Position numbers and translations under genes: made by a program
Notes under the pieces: generated by a model
What the model saw: the letters and a program-made list of their open reading frames with translations, nothing else
Told to the model about the DNA's origin: nothing
Database searches by the model: none
Part shown: positions 7,090 through 10,598 of the stretch, piece by piece
How positions within the stretch are numbered: the first letter of the stretch is position 1
Layout of the letters: the number at the start of each line of letters is the position of its first letter
Source of the DNA: Smittium culicis
Lineage: Eukaryota > Kickxellomycota > Harpellomycetes > Harpellales > Legeriomycetaceae
Direction of reading: 5' to 3'
DNA: 10,598 bases
Assembly (NCBI GenBank): GCA_001970855.1
Contig: LSSN01004167.1
Location: 1 to 10,598 of the forward strand

Positions 7090-8360
7090 TTACTATTGAA
7101 TAATGCAACTTCAAAACCATTTTTTTATTCAAATTTTACTAGTATTATTCGTTTTTTATCACAGAACCTATTTATAAACTATATTATTTTCTTTTATAGC
7201 TAATCAAAAATGTTTGCTAATTCTTTGCAAATCAATATTTATTAGTAAATCTATTATGTTGGGTAAACTCGTATTTCAAATAGCTTTTTTAAAATTAGTT
7301 TGAAAAATAGAGCTTTTATAGAATACATTACTAGCCTTTAGCTATCTAGAAGCCAAGATAATTTAAAATTTGCTATGTAGCAATCTATTTAGTATTACTG
7401 ATGCCTAAGAAACAAAAATGTCACTGCTAGCTAAAATGTGCGATAATAACAGATTTGAAAAGTGATTTTATTGCATGAAATGCTTTTATCTGATTCAATA
7501 GTATATATTTAGTCTTCCAGGTTACATTTCTACCCATAAAATCACATTAAATATTCTATAAAAAGAACCGTAGTAAAGCTATATAATAGTATTTAGACTG
7601 ATACATTTGATATTTATCATGCAATAGTAAATTATTACAAAAATTAGATTGTTGCTATTGTTATTTTGTTTTTTAACCTTTAGAAAAAGTGTACAAAAAC
7701 GTAATAAAGCAAAGCTATATACCTCTATACAGACTATCGCGAAAAAATATAGCTAGGCTGATATAGATTATGGATAATAAATGGAATACTTTATATGATT
7801 AATTTATACATTTCTAAAAAAAATATGTTTTATAGTTTAAAATAAAATAAAATAAAGTTTAAAATGACTTTTTTATTTAAGTTTTAAATTTAGTTAGTTT
7901 GTTATATTTTTTAATAGCTAAAGGTATTTAAATATTTCAATATATTCATTTTCAAAGCTACTACAAGTATGGATACGAAATTAAAAGTGAACCATTAAAA
8001 GCGGTTAGTGTATTTCCAGATTTGAGATTCTTTAAACATTTAAATAGACAATTTTGAATAAGCTGATATTTATCATAAATATAATAATCTTGATTAAAAA
8101 TAATTAAATTCTAAAAAAATCGTGGTAATACATTTTTAAACTATTTTTAATTAGTCTGAACTGAATTTCTAAAGCTTTTTTTTTTCTAAAATGATTATTT
8201 TTTGATTAGTACTGTTCTGTATGAAATGTATAAGTTTCGATTATATAGACAAAATTTTATACAAAAAAACCACAACTTTTAAAAATAAGGTGTTTTATGA
8301 ATGAATAATGGTATACCACCAGAATACTGCTTTATGTACGTTTAGATCTTGTACAGATTT
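7090..8360. other. AT-rich intergenic stretch without a recognisable gene
   Basis: No conserved coding or RNA gene seen. It contains A/T simple-sequence patches such as the AAAAT units near 7842-7858, and two weakly similar AAAGCTATATA-containing segments near 7570 and 7700 that may be a very old duplication. Confidence 0.5.
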
Positions 8361-8369
8361 ATATATTTA

Positions 8370-8838
8370 AACATATTCTATAAGTCTTACCCCCCCTCCC
8401 TCAAAATAAAAAATTCAAAGAAAAATTATAGATCTTTGCTCATTTTTGATATTTTTTATACTTTTGTTATTAATTGTGCCTACTTATTATTTGAATCAAA
8501 TTACAGAGTTGTACGATTACCAATTTTAATAGTATATTTTATTTCAAGCTAAAGTATATTTACTATACTGGTATATAACAGCTAAGAATAGAAACTAAAA
8601 AATTCAAACAATTCTTAAAGAGCTTTAATTAAATTAGTAAAAAAGAAATTTTAAACAGTTTTATTGATGCTTGAGCTTGCTACTAAAAAGGTCCGATGTT
8701 TTTTTTATGTTTAAATTGATTAATTTAGCATATTTATTTGTGCTACACACAAGTAATTAAATAATCATTTCTCCAATTTATTTTTCACCTCATTTTTAGC
8801 GCTTTCTGGGGAGGGGGAGTGGATCATAAATTATATGT
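8370..8838. repeat. C-rich and G-rich tracts in inverted orientation, possible ends of a small element
   Basis: C7-T-CCC-TC at 8390-8402 and GGGGAGGGGGAG at 8808-8819 are near reverse complements, standing out in DNA that is otherwise about three-quarters AT. Flanks also show partial complementarity: CATAT on the left outer side (8373-8377) against ATATG on the right, and A-rich against T-rich inner sides. An imperfect terminal inverted repeat of ~45 nt bounding a ~470-bp element is possible. I could not see a convincing target-site duplication. Confidence 0.3.
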
Positions 8839-8839
8839 A

Positions 8840-9177
8840 GTATTATAATCGGTTCGGTAATTTATGGGTTAGTATTTATTGAATACAAATTATATTAAAT
8901 CAAATTCGGTTTGAAATGGCGTATTGATTTATATGCGTGGCTTTAGATCTGCTAGTTTTGGTGATTCAAAAAATGAAAACTGTACAAGAAAATGCTAAAA
9001 ACATTAAAATAATATACTGTGTGAAATACCATTTGTTTTTACTGGTTTATACTAAAGTATATTATATTAAAACTAGATCATACAGGCTGTCTTTCCATTT
9101 ATTACATCAACTTCGAGTGCGATATGTAATCTTTGTATAATAAAATGAATTAAAATAATCTCTTGTAAATATTTTAG
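8840..9177. other. AT-rich stretch with one unassigned open frame
   Basis: The plus strand is open at 8937-9140 with an internal ATG near 8972 giving about 56 codons. The peptide is rich in Tyr, Ile, Val and Leu, matches nothing I recognise, and could be chance or a poorly conserved exon next to the exon-like block at 9178. Confidence 0.35.
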
Positions 9178-9278
9178 CGCCGAAAATAGCAAGATTATTG
9201 GTTCTATTGCGCTACGAGGAGAAAATAAAAATAAAGCGACTACCACTAGCAAAAAACTAACTAAAAAAATTCTGCAAG
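9178..9278 (+). other. Exon-like block of unknown gene
   Basis: The block is bounded by ATTTTAG on the left and G|GTAGTA on the right, both usable splice sites, and its 33 full codons have balanced coding-like composition (Ala, Gly, Thr, Ser, Lys, Arg) with more GC than the flanks. The central phrase GSIALRGENKNK resembles [12 protein letters not shown] encoded in exon 1 of the WDR33-like gene. I found no ATG in it and no convincing partner exon; the next acceptor-like site (9427-9428) leads to only ~16 codons before a stop. Confidence 0.3.
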
Positions 9279-9846
9279 GTAGTAGCTGAATTATCTTTTA
9301 ATATGTTTATTATATATTGTGAAATAGGCTATACATATAAAAGTTATAAACGCTTAATTTTTCCTTTTTTATTGTATCTGATATTTTTAATTTATTTAAA
9401 ATTTATATCTAATTTGGTCTCATTCTAGACTCTGACATTTCTCGGAGCAATTTAAATTTTAAAATACTCATTTAAAACGCGAAAATAAGGAGAAAGAAAT
9501 CTCATTGGTGGATTAGCGAGGTGTTTATGAAACTGCGATTACCAAAGAATGAGAGTATTCGATTAATAAGTATATATTTGAAATATATATTTTGTCAAGT
9601 CCTTCTTATTTACTATTATAGACAATAGTATACTAATCTGCGTATTATGGCAATTTCAATCAACGTTTACACAGATCATGATCACATTTTTTTAGCGTGT
9701 TCAGGGGTATTACATTTTTTAAAATGTTGTATTTAACCCTTTCGGGGGCCAACACTCTTTCGCTTTTTAAATAAAAGAATAATTAGCTAAATCGTGCAAA
9801 AACCGTTCATTATTGGATGAGCTCTAAACATATCAAAGAGTTTGCT
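9279..9846. other. Stretch between coding-like islets
   Basis: The plus strand is open from 9476 to the TAG at 9626-9628, including an ATG at 9527 and protein-like wording such as HWWISEVFMKLRLPKNESIRL. A GC-richer patch at 9735-9765 is also open for about 27 codons. Neither matches a family I know. A 7-bp palindrome (ACATTTT/AAAATGT) lies near 9714-9729. Confidence 0.3.
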
Positions 9847-9987
9847 ATGAGGCTATATTTATTTATTATTTTAATTGTATATTATTGGCTAATTCTCGCG
9901 GCTCAAAAAAAGCCAGCCACTCCTGAAAGGCATCTTCAAATATCCCCTAAATGGAAGATTCTGAATGAAGAAAGTGATAGGCTGTAG
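9847..9987 (+). CDS. Candidate small secreted protein, 46 codons
   Basis: The ATG at 9847 opens a 46-codon frame ending at TAG 9985-9987. The N-terminus has the form of a cleavable signal peptide: Met-Arg, about 14 hydrophobic residues (Leu, Ile, Val, Tyr, Phe), then a LAAQ step near residues 17-20 suitable for signal peptidase. The remaining ~26 residues are hydrophilic (KKPATPERHLQISPKWK, then Asn, Glu, Asp, Arg), unusual for chance translation of AT-rich DNA, and the DNA is GC-richer there. It could instead be a first exon, since GTAGTT overlaps the stop and resembles the GTAGTA donor at 9279. No family recognised and no Cys pairs. The hydrophobic half alone could arise by chance. Confidence 0.35.
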   Translation: MRLYLFIILIVYYWLILAAQKKPATPERHLQISPKWKILNEESDRL

Positions 9988-10206
9988 TTTTTTTTTATTG
10001 GCATGAATATTCATTAATTTTTTATGCTATTGACAGAATTAGATGGAATTTCAATTTTTCTATTTGGTAGGTTCTTTACGAAGAGAGAACTTTATACAGA
10101 CTTTTAGGGTGTAAAATTTCATATTTAATAATTACCCAGTAAGTAAAATCTAGTATTTTTTTTTTAGCAAATGACAATTTCAAAATTTTATGAGTAATGT
10201 AAATAC
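9988..10206. other. AT-rich stretch, nothing recognised
   Basis: T-runs and frequent stops in all frames. No gene, RNA or clear repeat was seen. Confidence 0.4.
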
Positions 10207-10408
10207 CTTGCCAATTTCGCCAATAATAATTTTAATTTTAAAATAATCAGTCCAATAATTATAAATTGCAACAAAGTGTATTCTTCGTATAGAGCTCCTA
10301 ATATGCACTAGTGTCGCGATTTGATGTCTTCTACAATAAATTCCTAACAGATGAATCAATTGATATTTATCCGCTTGACTGTCGGAATTAGTATTATTCA
10401 AATCTTTG
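10207..10408 (-). other. Exon-like block on the minus strand, unknown gene
   Basis: Read on the minus strand, the block is open for 67 codons between an acceptor-like TTGCAG (AG at 10410-10409) and a donor-like AAG|GTATTT (GT at 10206-10205). The peptide has mixed composition at its start (NNTNSDSQADKYQLIHLLG) and several Arg/His residues, and local GC is higher than in the flanks. There is no ATG at its start; the frame opens at a TTG. The plus strand is also open here in part (about 10301-10396, with wording RFDVFYNKFLTDESID), so the strand is uncertain. No family recognised. Confidence 0.25.
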
Positions 10409-10598
10409 CTGCAATTTAACTTTTATCTGTATTTTTATTTAAAATTTATTGTGTGCAATTCATCAGATACTCCGATGCCCTTAGACAATGCTTATTGAAT
10501 AATAATAGATAAAATAATATACTACAAAATACTATAAAACTATGTTCATACAATTTCAGCTTAGCCAATCATCACTCTTTTTAACTAGTATAACTTAC
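10409..10598. other. Right edge, unassigned
   Basis: A slightly GC-richer patch at 10450-10495 is open in two plus-strand frames for under 25 codons. At 10560 a TTTCAG acceptor-like site is followed by 13 stop-free codons to the window edge, which could be the start of an exon continuing outside. Confidence 0.25.

Noticed and set aside
7570..7735. Two AAAGCTATATA-containing segments as a direct repeat
   Set aside because: Similarity is patchy and short, and could be chance at this base composition.
8349..8552. 67-codon plus-strand frame
   Set aside because: It is dominated by Tyr/Ile/Phe/Leu/Asn as expected from AT-rich DNA, runs through the C-rich tract, and has no family wording.
1..10598. 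tRNA, rRNA, snRNA or CRISPR array
   Set aside because: Scanned by eye for A/B boxes, U6-like sequence, conserved rRNA words and regularly spaced identical repeats; none were found.

Overview
The window is AT-rich eukaryotic DNA; by eye only about a quarter of the intergenic bases are G or C. It holds one well-supported gene, a spliced orthologue of the mRNA 3'-end-processing WD40 protein Pfs2 (yeast) / FY (plants) / WDR33 (animals), and the 3' end of a non-LTR retrotransposon. Short GT-AG introns (62-116 nt), a TACTAAT branch-site-like sequence, an AATAAA signal, the Pfs2-like length and wording of the propeller and an Asn/Pro-rich tail fit a fungus or related opisthokont, perhaps an early-diverging, AT-rich fungus. 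The lineage is an inference and is not settled by this window.

Layout. Positions 1-594 are the 3' end of a LINE-like element: the C-terminal part of a reverse-transcriptase ORF with a CCHC-type zinc knuckle, a short 3' UTR with AATAAA, then an A-tract that probably marks the insertion end. Its base composition is far richer in GC than its surroundings. Positions 595-4200 hold no convincing gene; they contain a perfect 16-bp inverted repeat, a 9-bp hairpin, an 8-bp hairpin, a purine-biased tract and a degenerate direct-repeat cluster with a 124-nt offset. Positions 4256-6969 are the eight-exon Pfs2/FY/WDR33 gene (703 aa predicted), preceded by two tiny upstream ORFs linked to each other and to the main start by ATGA overlaps. 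A polyadenylation signal lies 26 nt after its stop. Positions 7000-10598 are again AT-rich with no confident gene. They contain a C-rich and a G-rich tract about 420 bp apart in inverted orientation, and several coding-like islets: an exon-like block at 9178-9278, an open stretch near 9476-9628, a 46-codon ORF with a signal-peptide-like N-terminus at 9847-9987, and an exon-like block on the minus strand at 10207-10408.

The cellular gene and the retroelement are unrelated in function. The Pfs2-type protein is expected to act in the nucleus in the cleavage and polyadenylation factor, where the WDR33 family helps recognise the AAUAAA signal. Its N-terminal part and seven-bladed propeller are strongly conserved, while its long Asn/Pro/His/Ser-rich tail carries a PPLPP motif of the kind that links plant FY to WW-domain proteins. 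I see no clear sign of a wholly new system; the least explained material is the set of small coding-like islets in the last 1.5 kb.
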